From Muriicola marianensis (GTDB taxonomy: Bacteria > Bacteroidota > Bacteroidia > Flavobacteriales > Flavobacteriaceae), in the NCBI RefSeq assembly GCF_014638095.1, contig NZ_BMFH01000001.1:1064834-1128833 (forward strand): 64,000 nucleotides of DNA. Direction: 5' to 3'. The translations under genes were made by a program, and so were the position numbers. Below are positions 18,088 through 26,487 of this stretch, piece after piece. The notes under the pieces are model-generated. The model made no database searches, was not told the DNA's origin, and saw nothing but the letters and a program-made list of their open reading frames with translations. Position 1 is the stretch's first letter. The number at the start of each line of letters is the position of its first letter.

Positions 18088-19440
18088 TTATCCTATTTCT
18101 TTATGCAATAAATCCAATCCTTCTCTTATGATCTGTTGGTGAGGTTGTTTGGAGATACAAATAAATTCGGTCAGTGAAAAATCTTCGGGAATCACCTCGT
18201 AAAGTCCCAGTTGTTCCATCTCATCCAGATCTTTGACCATACAGGCTTTCAGTAACTGGAGGGGATAGATATCCATGGGAAACACCTCTTCGTACATCCC
18301 GGTGACCACAAAGGCCCGGTGCTCTCCGTTGGTATTTGTGTCGAGGTCGTATTTTTTATTGGGCTGCAGCCAGGAGAACGTAAGGGCTCGTGTCGTTGAG
18401 ATCTTGTCGAACACGGGTTTGTTCCACCCGAAGAATTCATAGTCGTCCCCTTCAGGAATAGCCGTCACGGTGGTATTGTAGAATCCGAGATATCCGTCTT
18501 GCCGGGTTTTGGAACCCGTGAGTACGTCCCCGTTGATCACCCTGAAATGCTTATCATTCACCCCACTTGCGTATAAGAAGGTAGATACTTCGGCACCTAT
18601 TTTGGTCTTGTAATATTGAGGCTTTTTGATAGAGGAGCCTGCAAGGGCAACCAGGCGCTCGGCATTGAACTTTCCGGTTAGCAGTGCTTCGCCTATGATG
18701 ACGAGGTCAGCCGCACCGACGGTCCATACCCTTTCCCCTTTGTTGATGGGGTCTATCTTATTGATCTGCGTACCAACAAGTCCGGCCGGATGAGGACCGG
18801 AGACCTTGTGAAGTTCAATCCCTTCCATTTGCGAAAATATGGAATTCCCTTTGGCATTAATGGAGACATGAACCGAACCGGGGGTGAGTTTTCCCAGGGC
18901 GCTCAATGCAGCCTGCAGTTCCTTCTCTTTCCCCGCGAGCACATATTCGAGGTCGGCCGCGAGAGGTCCGGTGTTAAAGCCGGATATAAAAATCGCCTTG
19001 GGAGTAACAGTGGGATCGGCTATGAAATCATAAGGCCTCTGTTTAATAAAAGGCCAGCATCCTGATTTGAGCAGGAACTTCTTGATATCTGCAGCCGACG
19101 CCTTCCCCAGGTCAAGTGTCTTGTGAGTGTGGTATTCTTGCTTTTTATCAGCCAGGATCTTCAGGGTGAGAATCTTTCTCCGAGCTCCCCTTTCGATCTC
19201 CACGAGTTCACCACTCACTGGAGAAACGAACATCATGGACTCCACGTTCTTATTGTAGAACAGTGCTTCACCTGCCTTCACCTCAGCACCCTCTTTTAAA
19301 AGCATTTTGGGAGTGAGTCCGTGAAAATCCAAAAGGTTTATTGCGTATACATTACTCAGCGCGGCTTTGGAAGTTGTAGGTTCCGCGGCACCTACCAGGT
19401 TAATATTTAACCCCTTTTTAATTCGAATGTCCTTTGACAT
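18088..19440 (-). CDS. nqrA: Na+-translocating NADH:quinone reductase subunit A
   Basis: NqrA (450 residues) is the soluble cytoplasmic subunit. The ATG at 19440 gives MSKDIRIKKGLNINLVGAAE, the normal start for the family; the 17 codons upstream in frame look non-coding and contain the promoter side. Marks include ALFYNKNVESMMFVSPVSGELVEI, which is a biotinyl/lipoyl-like hammerhead fold, and GPHPAGLVGTQINKIDPIN. It is the first gene of the nqr operon. A -7 box on the minus strand lies about 40 bp upstream. Confidence 0.97.
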   Translation of the reverse strand: MSKDIRIKKGLNINLVGAAEPTTSKAALSNVYAINLLDFHGLTPKMLLKEGAEVKAGEALFYNKNVESMMFVSPVSGELVEIERGARRKILTLKILADKKQEYHTHKTLDLGKASAADIKKFLLKSGCWPFIKQRPYDFIADPTVTPKAIFISGFNTGPLAADLEYVLAGKEKELQAALSALGKLTPGSVHVSINAKGNSIFSQMEGIELHKVSGPHPAGLVGTQINKIDPINKGERVWTVGAADLVIIGEALLTGKFNAERLVALAGSSIKKPQYYKTKIGAEVSTFLYASGVNDKHFRVINGDVLTGSKTRQDGYLGFYNTTVTAIPEGDDYEFFGWNKPVFDKISTTRALTFSWLQPNKKYDLDTNTNGEHRAFVVTGMYEEVFPMDIYPLQLLKACMVKDLDEMEQLGLYEVIPEDFSLTEFICISKQPHQQIIREGLDLLHKEIG

Positions 19441-19477
19441 GAAATGGAACCCTTTATCAGTTATCGAAAAATGTGCC

Positions 19478-19485
19478 CAAAAATA
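19478..19485 (-). promoter_or_regulatory. -7 box (TATTTTTG, minus strand) for the nqr operon
   Basis: CAAAAATA on the plus strand reads TATTTTTG on the minus strand, matching TAnnTTTG. It ends 37 bp before the nqrA ATG. No good -33 TTTG stands at the usual distance. Confidence 0.45.
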
Positions 19486-19546
19486 CCACATAATAGAAAG
19501 TTTTCATAATTATTGCCTAGAAATTTGGGCATTAGATCGAACGGAA

Positions 19547-19576
19547 TTTGAAGGGCATAGTTTTTGTTTACCTTTG
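19547..19576 (+). promoter_or_regulatory. Flavobacterial promoter (TTTG-N18-TACCTTTG) for the T9SS plug gene
   Basis: TTTG at 19547-19550 and TACCTTTG at 19569-19576 are 18 bp apart, an almost ideal Bacteroidota primary promoter. Transcription should begin around 19583, which gives a very short leader before the ATG at 19596. Confidence 0.75.
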
Positions 19577-19595
19577 ATTCCTATTTGGGCCATTT

Positions 19596-20840
19596 ATGCG
19601 TATAAACCTTAAACATTTTTTTCTCTGTTGCCTTGTTTTACAAGGGTTCGCCCAGGTGCAAGTGGAAGTGAACCCGCCGCCTAATATCAAGTCGGTGATC
19701 TTTCGCGGACCTACCGAAGACCAGTTCCCGGTGGTGCAACTCGGGGAGGAGATCTACCTCGAATTCGATGACCTTCTGGCCCTGGAGCAAGACTACTACT
19801 ATTCCATCATTCATTGCGATTACGACTGGAGGCCCTCCCAACTGCTCAAATCACAATATCTCACCGGTATTGATAACCAGAGGATCATCAACTATGAGAA
19901 CAGCTACAATACCCTTCAGCCCTATTCCAATTACCAGTTGAGGATCCCGAATGAAAATGTAAGGCTAAAGGTGAGCGGTAATTACGTCCTCGAGATCTAC
20001 AACAGTTCTTACGAGCTTCAGTTCTCAAGAAGATTTGTGGTGTACCGCGACCAGGTCCGCGTAGGAGCGCAGGTCAGGCGCTCCCGCGATTTCAATTTCC
20101 TCAATGAACGCCAGTCAGTTCAGTTCACGATCAGTTCTGCCGGTTTTCCCTGGGTAAATCCTAAGAGGGAGATCAAGGTAGCCATCCTGCAGAATTATCA
20201 ATGGGAATCGATGCTGCAAAATATTTCGCCACAATATGTCCTGGGCAATGACCTTGTATACCGGTATGACCAGGAAACGAGTTTCGAAGGGGGGAATGAA
20301 TTCCTGAATTTCGATACCAGCGATCTGAGAGCCCCAACGGCCGCTATCTCCCGGATAGAATTTGAGGACCTGTATCAGCATTATCTTTTTCCTGACAATT
20401 ACAGGTTCGACAGGGAATACACATATTTCCCGGATATCAATGGAGATTTTGCCATACGCACCCTGCAGGGCCGGGAACCTTCAAGGGAAGCCGAATATAC
20501 GGAAGTACATTTCGCCCTTCCATACACAGAAAGGATCGGCCTTAACGAGGTCTTTATTTATGGAAAGTACAACAATTACGCCCTGGAGGAAGGAAGTCGC
20601 ATGACCTACAACGACACCAACGGATACCTGGAGGCTACCCTATTGCTCAAGCAGGGGTTTTACAATTATACCTATGTATTGAAAAAACCCGATGGCAAAG
20701 TAGACCTCAATGCGGTGGGAGGCAACTTTCATTTTACGGAAAATAACTACCTCATCCTTGTCTATTACAGGGATTTCGGCGATCTTTATGATGGGATCAT
20801 CGGGATAGGTTCTGCCAATTCGAGGACGATCAGCAACTGA
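19596..20840 (+). CDS. T9SS plug protein (DUF5103 family)
   Basis: The 414-residue product has a signal peptide (residues 1-19, FFLCCLVLQGFAQ) and the marks of DUF5103: IKSVIFRGPTEDQFPVVQLGE, YYYSIIHCDYDWRPSQL, YLTGIDNQRIINYENSYNT and QPYSNYQLRIPN in the first half, and QGFYNYTYVLKKPDGKVD with NNYLILVYYRDFGDLYD at the end. The Plug protein bound at the periplasmic mouth of the SprA channel of the type IX secretion system in Flavobacterium johnsoniae belongs to this family. It is thus likely to act in the same export path as the two CTD-bearing proteins at the left of the window. It is divergently arranged from nqrA and has its own strong promoter. Confidence 0.85.
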   Translation: MRINLKHFFLCCLVLQGFAQVQVEVNPPPNIKSVIFRGPTEDQFPVVQLGEEIYLEFDDLLALEQDYYYSIIHCDYDWRPSQLLKSQYLTGIDNQRIINYENSYNTLQPYSNYQLRIPNENVRLKVSGNYVLEIYNSSYELQFSRRFVVYRDQVRVGAQVRRSRDFNFLNERQSVQFTISSAGFPWVNPKREIKVAILQNYQWESMLQNISPQYVLGNDLVYRYDQETSFEGGNEFLNFDTSDLRAPTAAISRIEFEDLYQHYLFPDNYRFDREYTYFPDINGDFAIRTLQGREPSREAEYTEVHFALPYTERIGLNEVFIYGKYNNYALEEGSRMTYNDTNGYLEATLLLKQGFYNYTYVLKKPDGKVDLNAVGGNFHFTENNYLILVYYRDFGDLYDGIIGIGSANSRTISN

Positions 20841-21046
20841 TCTGTTAGGATTGGCCAGAGAAATCCTCCAGTACACCGAAAAAATATCTCTTTTTCACTC
20901 CCAAACGGCCTAAATTATTATCTTTCCAAACGGTTAAATCCTCTCCAAAATACTAAGGACAGCGGGTTAAGAAACGATCGCAGCTTCAGAGGACGAAATC
21001 GGGGAATAGAAGATTTCGTGAATCAAAAGAATAAGATTAGGTGAAG

Positions 21047-21433
21047 ATGATTACTCAGGTTACCAAAGGGATCAAAATTTCAGTCGCAACGAGTTTCGAA
21101 GGAACTTTTTTCAAGAATTACAAAACCCATTTCGCCTTCGGCTATACCATCACCATTGAAAATCAGAGTAAACATTCCGTACAGCTTACCTCCCGCCACT
21201 GGCAGATTTTCGATGCCCTGAATGAGATGGAGGTCCTGGACGGTGAAGGCGTGATCGGGAAAAAGCCGGTTATCAAACCGGGACAGTCTCATACCTATAG
21301 TTCCGGCTGTTTACTTTCTTCCCCTATTGGTTCCATGAAAGGGTATTACAACATGGTCAATTTCTCTACGACCGAAAAGTTCAGGGTATTTGTACCCCCT
21401 TTTAAATTCAGCGCCCCCTTCGCCCTGAATTAG
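21047..21433 (+). CDS. apaG: ApaG family protein
   Basis: The 128-residue protein is a single fibronectin-III-like beta domain (ApaG/DUF525). Family motifs are FAFGYTITIENQSKHSVQL, RHWQIFDALNEMEVLDGEGVIGKKPVI and QSHTYSSGCLLSSPIGSMKGYY. An ATG at 21047 is preferred over an in-frame GTG two codons upstream. In enteric bacteria apaG is linked to cobalt resistance and magnesium efflux, but the biochemical role is uncertain. It is not close to apaH or rsmA here, unlike in proteobacteria. It sits 82 bp before pruA, which has its own -7 box. Confidence 0.93.
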   Translation: MITQVTKGIKISVATSFEGTFFKNYKTHFAFGYTITIENQSKHSVQLTSRHWQIFDALNEMEVLDGEGVIGKKPVIKPGQSHTYSSGCLLSSPIGSMKGYYNMVNFSTTEKFRVFVPPFKFSAPFALN

Positions 21434-21478
21434 TCTGCGAAACTGCTCGGGATATTTCGCAAACCTTCCTCCTTTTCG

Positions 21479-21486
21479 TACCTTTG
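21479..21486 (+). promoter_or_regulatory. -7 box (TACCTTTG) upstream of pruA
   Basis: TACCTTTG matches TAnnTTTG and ends 28 bp before the pruA ATG. A TTTCG at 21455-21459, 19 bp upstream, may act as a poor -33 element. Confidence 0.55.
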
Positions 21487-21514
21487 CACCGTTTAAATCA
21501 AAACTGATCAGATC

Positions 21515-23143
21515 ATGGGTAAAGGTTTTTTCCAGGTTCCTGTTGCTTACAATGAACCTATAAAAAGCTATGCTCCGGGTACCCCGGAAAGAGAAGCTGT
21601 TCTCAAACAGTACAAGGCATATTACAACGGGAATGTAGACATTCCCCTTTATATTGGTTCGAAGGAAATCAGGACCGGGAACACACGTCCGCTCTCCCCT
21701 CCCCACGACCACAAGCACAAGGTTGGGCAGTATCATCTCGCCGAGAAAAAACACGTGACCGAGGCTATTGAGACCGCACTCAATGCCAGGGCGGCATGGG
21801 CAGCGCTCACCTGGGAACAACGGGCAGCTATCTTCCTGAAAGCGGCAGAGCTGGTCTCCGGGCCATACAGGGCTAAGATCAATGCGGCGACCATGATCGC
21901 ACAGTCGAAGACCATACACCAGGCCGAGATCGATGCAGCCTGTGAATTCATAGACTTTCTGAGATTCAACGTGGAATACATGTCTCAGATCTATCAGGAG
22001 CAGCCGGAATCAGCCGAAGGGATCTGGAACCGGGTGGAATACCGTCCGCTGGAAGGATTCGTTTATGCCATCACCCCTTTCAACTTTACCGCCATCGCAG
22101 GGAATCTGCCTGCCAGTGCCGCCATGATGGGGAATGTGGTTGTATGGAAACCCAGTGACAGCCAGATCTTCTCTGCCAAGGTACTGGTAGATGTCTTTAA
22201 GGAAGCAGGCCTGCCGGATGGAGTGATCAATGTGGTTTACGGTGATCCCGTGATGATCACCGAAAAGGTATTGACACACCCCGATTTTTCAGGTTTGCAT
22301 TTTACGGGATCCACGGATGTTTTCAGGAACCTGTGGACACAGATTGGGAACAATATTCACAACTACAAGACCTACCCCCGCATTGTGGGAGAAACCGGAG
22401 GTAAGGATTTTATCCTGGCCCATCCTACCGCAAAACCCAGGCAGGTAGCCACGGCCATTGTCCGCGGAGCCTTTGAATTCCAGGGTCAGAAGTGCAGTGC
22501 TGCCTCCAGGGTATATCTGCCTAAATCCACTGCTGAGGAGATACTGTCAGAAGTGAAAAAGGACATGAAATCCTTTAATCCTCCCGGGTCTCCTGATGAC
22601 ATGAACAACTTTATCACCGCCGTTATTCACGAAGGGGCTTTCAATAAACTGGCATCCTATATCGACAAGGCCAAAAAAGACAAGGAGGCATCTGTTTTTG
22701 CAGGAGGCGGCTACGACAAGAGTAAAGGGTACTTCATTGAACCCACAGTGATCCTCACCACTGACCCCCATTACGTTACTATGGAGACTGAGCTTTTCGG
22801 ACCGGTGGTTACAGTATATGTGTATGAGGACAAAGAATGGGAAAATGTTTTGGAACTGGTAGACACCACCTCTCCCTATGCGCTTACAGGTGCGGTGATG
22901 GCGACAGACCGCTATGCGATTGAGCAGGCCACTAAAGCCCTGGAGAATTCTGCAGGTAATTTCTATATCAATGACAAACCCACAGGAGCCGTAGTAGGCC
23001 AGCAGCCCTTCGGAGGGGCCAGGGCCTCAGGGACGAACGACAAGGCCGGTTCGGCTCAAAATCTTTTGCGCTGGGTTTCACCCCGACTTATAAAGGAGAC
23101 TTTCGTCAGCCCGGAAGATTATAGATATCCATTCCTGGGATAG
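21515..23143 (+). CDS. pruA: L-glutamate gamma-semialdehyde (1-pyrroline-5-carboxylate) dehydrogenase
   Basis: The 542-residue enzyme oxidises glutamate semialdehyde to glutamate with NAD+, the second step of proline breakdown. It is the stand-alone form, without a proline dehydrogenase domain. Evidence is the aldehyde dehydrogenase core: YAITPFNFTAIAGNLP for cofactor binding, VVWKPSDSQIFSA, HFTGSTDVFRNLW, the catalytic Glu in RIVGETGGKDFI and the catalytic Cys in FEFQGQKCSAASR. The P5CDH type is shown by the long N-terminus with YKAYYNGNVDIPLYIGSKEI and by the C-terminal GQQPFGGARASGTNDKAGS. A strong terminator follows, so it is probably monocistronic. Confidence 0.96.
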   Translation: MGKGFFQVPVAYNEPIKSYAPGTPEREAVLKQYKAYYNGNVDIPLYIGSKEIRTGNTRPLSPPHDHKHKVGQYHLAEKKHVTEAIETALNARAAWAALTWEQRAAIFLKAAELVSGPYRAKINAATMIAQSKTIHQAEIDAACEFIDFLRFNVEYMSQIYQEQPESAEGIWNRVEYRPLEGFVYAITPFNFTAIAGNLPASAAMMGNVVVWKPSDSQIFSAKVLVDVFKEAGLPDGVINVVYGDPVMITEKVLTHPDFSGLHFTGSTDVFRNLWTQIGNNIHNYKTYPRIVGETGGKDFILAHPTAKPRQVATAIVRGAFEFQGQKCSAASRVYLPKSTAEEILSEVKKDMKSFNPPGSPDDMNNFITAVIHEGAFNKLASYIDKAKKDKEASVFAGGGYDKSKGYFIEPTVILTTDPHYVTMETELFGPVVTVYVYEDKEWENVLELVDTTSPYALTGAVMATDRYAIEQATKALENSAGNFYINDKPTGAVVGQQPFGGARASGTNDKAGSAQNLLRWVSPRLIKETFVSPEDYRYPFLG

Positions 23144-23161
23144 TAAAGAGCTAATTTTAAG

Positions 23162-23197
23162 GCCCTCAAGGAATATTTTTCTTGAGGGCTTTTTTTA
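23162..23197 (+). terminator. Rho-independent terminator of pruA
   Basis: GCCCTCAAG (23162-23170) pairs perfectly with CTTGAGGGC (23181-23189) across a 10-base loop and is followed by TTTTTTT. Confidence 0.9.
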
Positions 23198-23235
23198 TCA
23201 AGAAGCGAGAGAACTGGGATTCACTATACTTATAA

Positions 23236-23274
23236 TGTAAATTTAACGTTAATTATTTGTAAATTTAATGTAAC
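23236..23274. promoter_or_regulatory. Two TGTAAATTTAA direct repeats 22 bp apart (possible operator)
   Basis: TGTAAATTTAA occurs at 23236-23246 and again at 23258-23268, with similar flanks (cGTtA and tGTaA). The 22-bp period equals about two helical turns, as in operators bound by a protein on one face. The region lies between the pruA terminator and a 42-codon frame starting at 23299. No regulator is known. Confidence 0.35.
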
Positions 23275-23298
23275 TTTATAGTATCAATCTTTTGTGTC

Positions 23299-23427
23299 AT
23301 GAATAATCCTGCCCCAAGAAAAAGGCTGAAAAAGAAAATGCATACGGGTTCTGTAAATCTGTATGAGATCCTGAAGAGATACGCGAGGAAATGTCGTTAT
23401 TCCTACCTTTCTAATTTAAATCTATGA
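23299..23427 (+). CDS. Possible very small basic protein (42 residues)
   Basis: An ATG at 23299 opens 42 codons that encode a highly basic peptide: MNNPAPRKRLKKKMHTGSVN, then LYEILKRYARKCRYSYLSNL. Basic residues make up about a third of it. Its stop overlaps the stop region of rsmG on the other strand (23422-23424). Direct repeats that look like an operator lie just upstream. Small basic proteins of this size occur in Bacteroidota, but I do not recognise the family, so it may be a chance frame. Confidence 0.3.
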   Translation: MNNPAPRKRLKKKMHTGSVNLYEILKRYARKCRYSYLSNLNL

Positions 23428-24063
23428 ACCGGCAGTGGGTCCTAAAGGAAGGTGTACCACCACTTTGGTCGCAAAAAAGTCCTCTTCAAAATATTCCGAC
23501 AAGGGATAGATATGCGCTTTTGAAAAATCTTGCAATTCTTCCCTGAGATCTCCTCCTTTTAGGTATAAAATGCCATTTTTTAACGGGTGTACTGATTTCT
23601 GACTGACCTTTCCGTCTACCCATCGCACAAAGGTCGGCATGGCCGCCACAGCCCTGCTGACAATAAAGTCGAATGAGCCCGGCAGGTCCTCTACCCGGGC
23701 GTGTATCGCTTCCACATTGCGTAATCCGAGTCCGTCTATCACTTCCTTGACCACCCGTATCTTTTTCCCAATGGAATCCACCAGGGTAAACTGAGTATCG
23801 GGGAACAAGACAGCGAGGGGGATACCCGGAAATCCACCACCTGTTCCCACATCTAGCACCTTGCTGCCCGGCAGGAAGGACAAGACCTTTGCTATCCCCA
23901 GGGAGTGAAGAATATGCCGAAGATATAGCTCATCCACATCTTTCCTCGACACTACGTTGATCTTTTGGTTCCAATCCTGGTAAAGGCCTGCCATTTCGGA
24001 GAACTGGCTGATCTGTGTATCAGTGAGTTCGGGAAAATATTTCAGAATCAGATCCGTATTCAT
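23422..24063 (-). CDS. rsmG: 16S rRNA (guanine527-N7)-methyltransferase
   Basis: The 213-residue enzyme methylates G527 of 16S rRNA using SAM. Motifs are NVVSRKDVDELYLRHILHSL, KVLDVGTGGGFPGIPLAV for SAM binding, FTLVDSIGKKIRVV with the acidic residue of motif II, and FDFIVSRAVA in the catalytic region. The length is normal for RsmG/GidB. Its start is divergent from the desaturase gene, with 116 bp of AT-rich sequence between them. Confidence 0.96.
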   Translation of the reverse strand: MNTDLILKYFPELTDTQISQFSEMAGLYQDWNQKINVVSRKDVDELYLRHILHSLGIAKVLSFLPGSKVLDVGTGGGFPGIPLAVLFPDTQFTLVDSIGKKIRVVKEVIDGLGLRNVEAIHARVEDLPGSFDFIVSRAVAAMPTFVRWVDGKVSQKSVHPLKNGILYLKGGDLREELQDFSKAHIYPLSEYFEEDFFATKVVVHLPLGPTAGS

Positions 24064-24179
24064 CCTGAATTTTAGGTCAAAAATAGGTTAATTTGAATCT
24101 ACCTTTTGTGATATTTTAAGATTTTCAGGACATTAAAAAGGGTTGTATTACGTTATCTTTACGGCTTTGAATTTATTTT

Positions 24180-25283
24180 ATGGAGAAAACGACGATCAGA
24201 TTTTCAAGAAAAGACTCTGCAAATTTTTTCAGAACACTAAATAAAAGGGTCAATGAATATTTCGAAACCCATAACCTCAAAAAGACAGGGAACTGGCGTC
24301 TTCACCTGAAGACAGCAGTCATGTTCTCCCTCTTTTTGGCCCCTTATTTCCTCATTCTTACCCTCAACCTGCCCAACTGGGCAAACCTGTTGCTTACCAT
24401 GACCATGGGAGTCGGGATGGCCGGAGTGGGTATGAATGTAATGCACGACGGGAATCACGGTTCCTATTCCACCAAGAAGTGGGTCAACAAACTCATGGGC
24501 AGCAGTATCTATATACTTGCCGGCAATGTATATAACTGGCAGGTTCAGCACAATGTGCTGCACCATACCTACACAAACATTCACAACCACGACGAGGATC
24601 TTGAGGCAGGTCGCATCCTCAGGTTCTCAAAACACGCCAAATGGCACCGGTTCCATAAATTTCAGCATTATTACAGCGTATTCCTGTATGGCTTGCTGAC
24701 CTTCAACTGGGCTCTTACTACCGATTTCATGCAGATGTACCGCTACACAAAGCGGAAGCTATCTTACGGGAAATTTCCGAATCCCGTTATCAACTGGAGC
24801 GTTCTGTTGATAACTAAAGCGATCTATATCACCGTTTGGATCGTCATACCCATGGTCTTTCTCAGCATAGCCTGGTGGAAGATCCTGCTAGGTTTTTTCA
24901 TTATGCACTATGTGGCGGGAGTGATACTGAGTGTAGTATTCCAGCTGGCCCACGTAGTTGACGAGGCTGAAACACCCCTCCCTGAAAAGGATGGATCCAT
25001 GAAAAATACCTGGGCCATCCATCAATTGTTCACTACGGTGAACTTCGGGACCAGGAACAGGATCGTCAATTGGTTTACGGGCGGACTCAACCATCAGGTT
25101 GAGCATCACATCTTCCCCAACATCAGCCATATCCATTACACAAAAATCTCCAAAATTGTGAAAGAAACGGCCCGGGAGTTTAATTTGCCCTACAACGAAT
25201 ACAAAACTACCAGAAAAGCCATAATTTCGCACTTCAAACACCTGAGGGAACTCGGCAGAAATCCCCAGATGCAGTATCAATAA
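24180..25283 (+). CDS. Membrane fatty acid desaturase (acyl-CoA desaturase type)
   Basis: The 367-residue protein has four to six hydrophobic segments and the three histidine boxes of di-iron desaturases: HDGNHG after VGMNVMH, HNVLHH after YNWQVQ, and HQVEHH near residue 305. This pattern, with HxxxH, HxxHH and QVEHH, is that of front-end or linoleoyl-type desaturases (FA_desaturase, PF00487) that introduce a double bond into membrane lipid chains. It probably helps adjust membrane fluidity. Chain position specificity cannot be told. An aminotransferase gene begins 13 bp after its stop, so the two may share a transcript. Confidence 0.9.
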   Translation: MEKTTIRFSRKDSANFFRTLNKRVNEYFETHNLKKTGNWRLHLKTAVMFSLFLAPYFLILTLNLPNWANLLLTMTMGVGMAGVGMNVMHDGNHGSYSTKKWVNKLMGSSIYILAGNVYNWQVQHNVLHHTYTNIHNHDEDLEAGRILRFSKHAKWHRFHKFQHYYSVFLYGLLTFNWALTTDFMQMYRYTKRKLSYGKFPNPVINWSVLLITKAIYITVWIVIPMVFLSIAWWKILLGFFIMHYVAGVILSVVFQLAHVVDEAETPLPEKDGSMKNTWAIHQLFTTVNFGTRNRIVNWFTGGLNHQVEHHIFPNISHIHYTKISKIVKETAREFNLPYNEYKTTRKAIISHFKHLRELGRNPQMQYQ

Positions 25284-25296
25284 TTAGACTGACCAC

Positions 25297-26481
25297 ATGA
25301 GTAACGCCTTATCCGATAGAATTAACAAATTATCTACTTCGGCCACCCTCGCTATGGCCGCCAAGGCCAGGGAGCTGAGAAATGAGGGAAAAGACATCAT
25401 CGGCCTGAGTCTGGGGGAACCCGACTTTAATATCCCGGATTTTATCAAAGAAGCCGCCAAAAAGGCCATCGATGAAAACTACAGCAGCTATTCTCCTGTA
25501 GACGGTTATGCCGATCTGAAGCTCGCGATATCTAATAAATTCAAGAGGGACAACAACCTGGAGTACAAACCCGGCCAGATCGTTGTCTCTACAGGAGCCA
25601 AGCAGTCCCTTGCCAACGTGGCCATGGTCATGCTGAACAAGGGAGATGAGGTCATCCTTCCTGCACCCTACTGGGTGAGCTACCGCGACATCGTTCAGCT
25701 GGCAGAAGGGACCCCGGTTGAAGTGCCTACGACCATTGAGACGGATTTTAAGATGACTCCGTCCCAGCTACGCGCGGCCATTACGCCTAAGACCAAGATG
25801 CTATGGTTCAGTTCTCCCTGTAACCCCAGCGGATCTGTTTACAGTGAGGAGGAACTCAGTGGGCTTGCAGAAGTACTTGCAGAGCACCCGCAGATCTTCG
25901 TAGTCTCGGATGAGATCTACGAACACATTAATTTCCGGGGCAAACACGCCAGCATAGCATCTATACCAGGGATGTATGAAAGGACCATCACCGTGAACGG
26001 AGTATCCAAGGCCTTTGCCATGACCGGCTGGAGGATAGGTTATATTGGTGCAGCAGACTGGATCGCCAAGGCCTGCACCAAATTCCAGGGCCAGATCACC
26101 AGCGGGGCCAACGCCATAGGCCAACGCGCAACCATCGCCGCCCTGGAAGCCCCTGTGAGCAAAATTCAGTTCATGATTGACAAATTCAGGGAACGCAGAG
26201 ACCTTATACTTTCCCTTCTGGGTACTATTGAAGGCTTTAAGCTCAATGTTCCTGAAGGAGCGTTTTATGTCTTCCCGGACATCTCCAGTTACTTTGGGAA
26301 AGAACTCAAGGGCAAGAGGATCAACAATGCATCCGATTTTGCCATGTACCTGCTGGAACAGGCCAATGTGGCCACGGTAACGGGTGAAGCCTTTGGCAAC
26401 CCGGATTGTATTCGCATTTCCTATGCAGCTTCTGAGGACGAGATCAGGGAAGCAGTAGACAGGATCAAAAAAGCGCTGTAA
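25297..26481 (+). CDS. Aspartate-type class I/II aminotransferase (PLP-dependent)
   Basis: The 394-residue protein belongs to the aspartate aminotransferase family of subgroup I-gamma. It shows LSLGEPDFNIPDFI, SSYSPVDGYADLKLAI, STGAKQSLANVAM, LILPAPYWVSY-like ILPAPYWVSY, NPSGSVYS, VVSDEIYEHINF and the PLP lysine in NGVSKAFAMTGWRIGYIG. The C-terminal arginine that binds the alpha-carboxylate lies in RISYAAS. It likely converts aspartate and 2-oxoglutarate to oxaloacetate and glutamate, possibly with prephenate activity, which many of this subgroup have. Substrate choice is inferred. Confidence 0.92.
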   Translation: MSNALSDRINKLSTSATLAMAAKARELRNEGKDIIGLSLGEPDFNIPDFIKEAAKKAIDENYSSYSPVDGYADLKLAISNKFKRDNNLEYKPGQIVVSTGAKQSLANVAMVMLNKGDEVILPAPYWVSYRDIVQLAEGTPVEVPTTIETDFKMTPSQLRAAITPKTKMLWFSSPCNPSGSVYSEEELSGLAEVLAEHPQIFVVSDEIYEHINFRGKHASIASIPGMYERTITVNGVSKAFAMTGWRIGYIGAADWIAKACTKFQGQITSGANAIGQRATIAALEAPVSKIQFMIDKFRERRDLILSLLGTIEGFKLNVPEGAFYVFPDISSYFGKELKGKRINNASDFAMYLLEQANVATVTGEAFGNPDCIRISYAASEDEIREAVDRIKKAL

Positions 26482-26487
26482 TTTACC

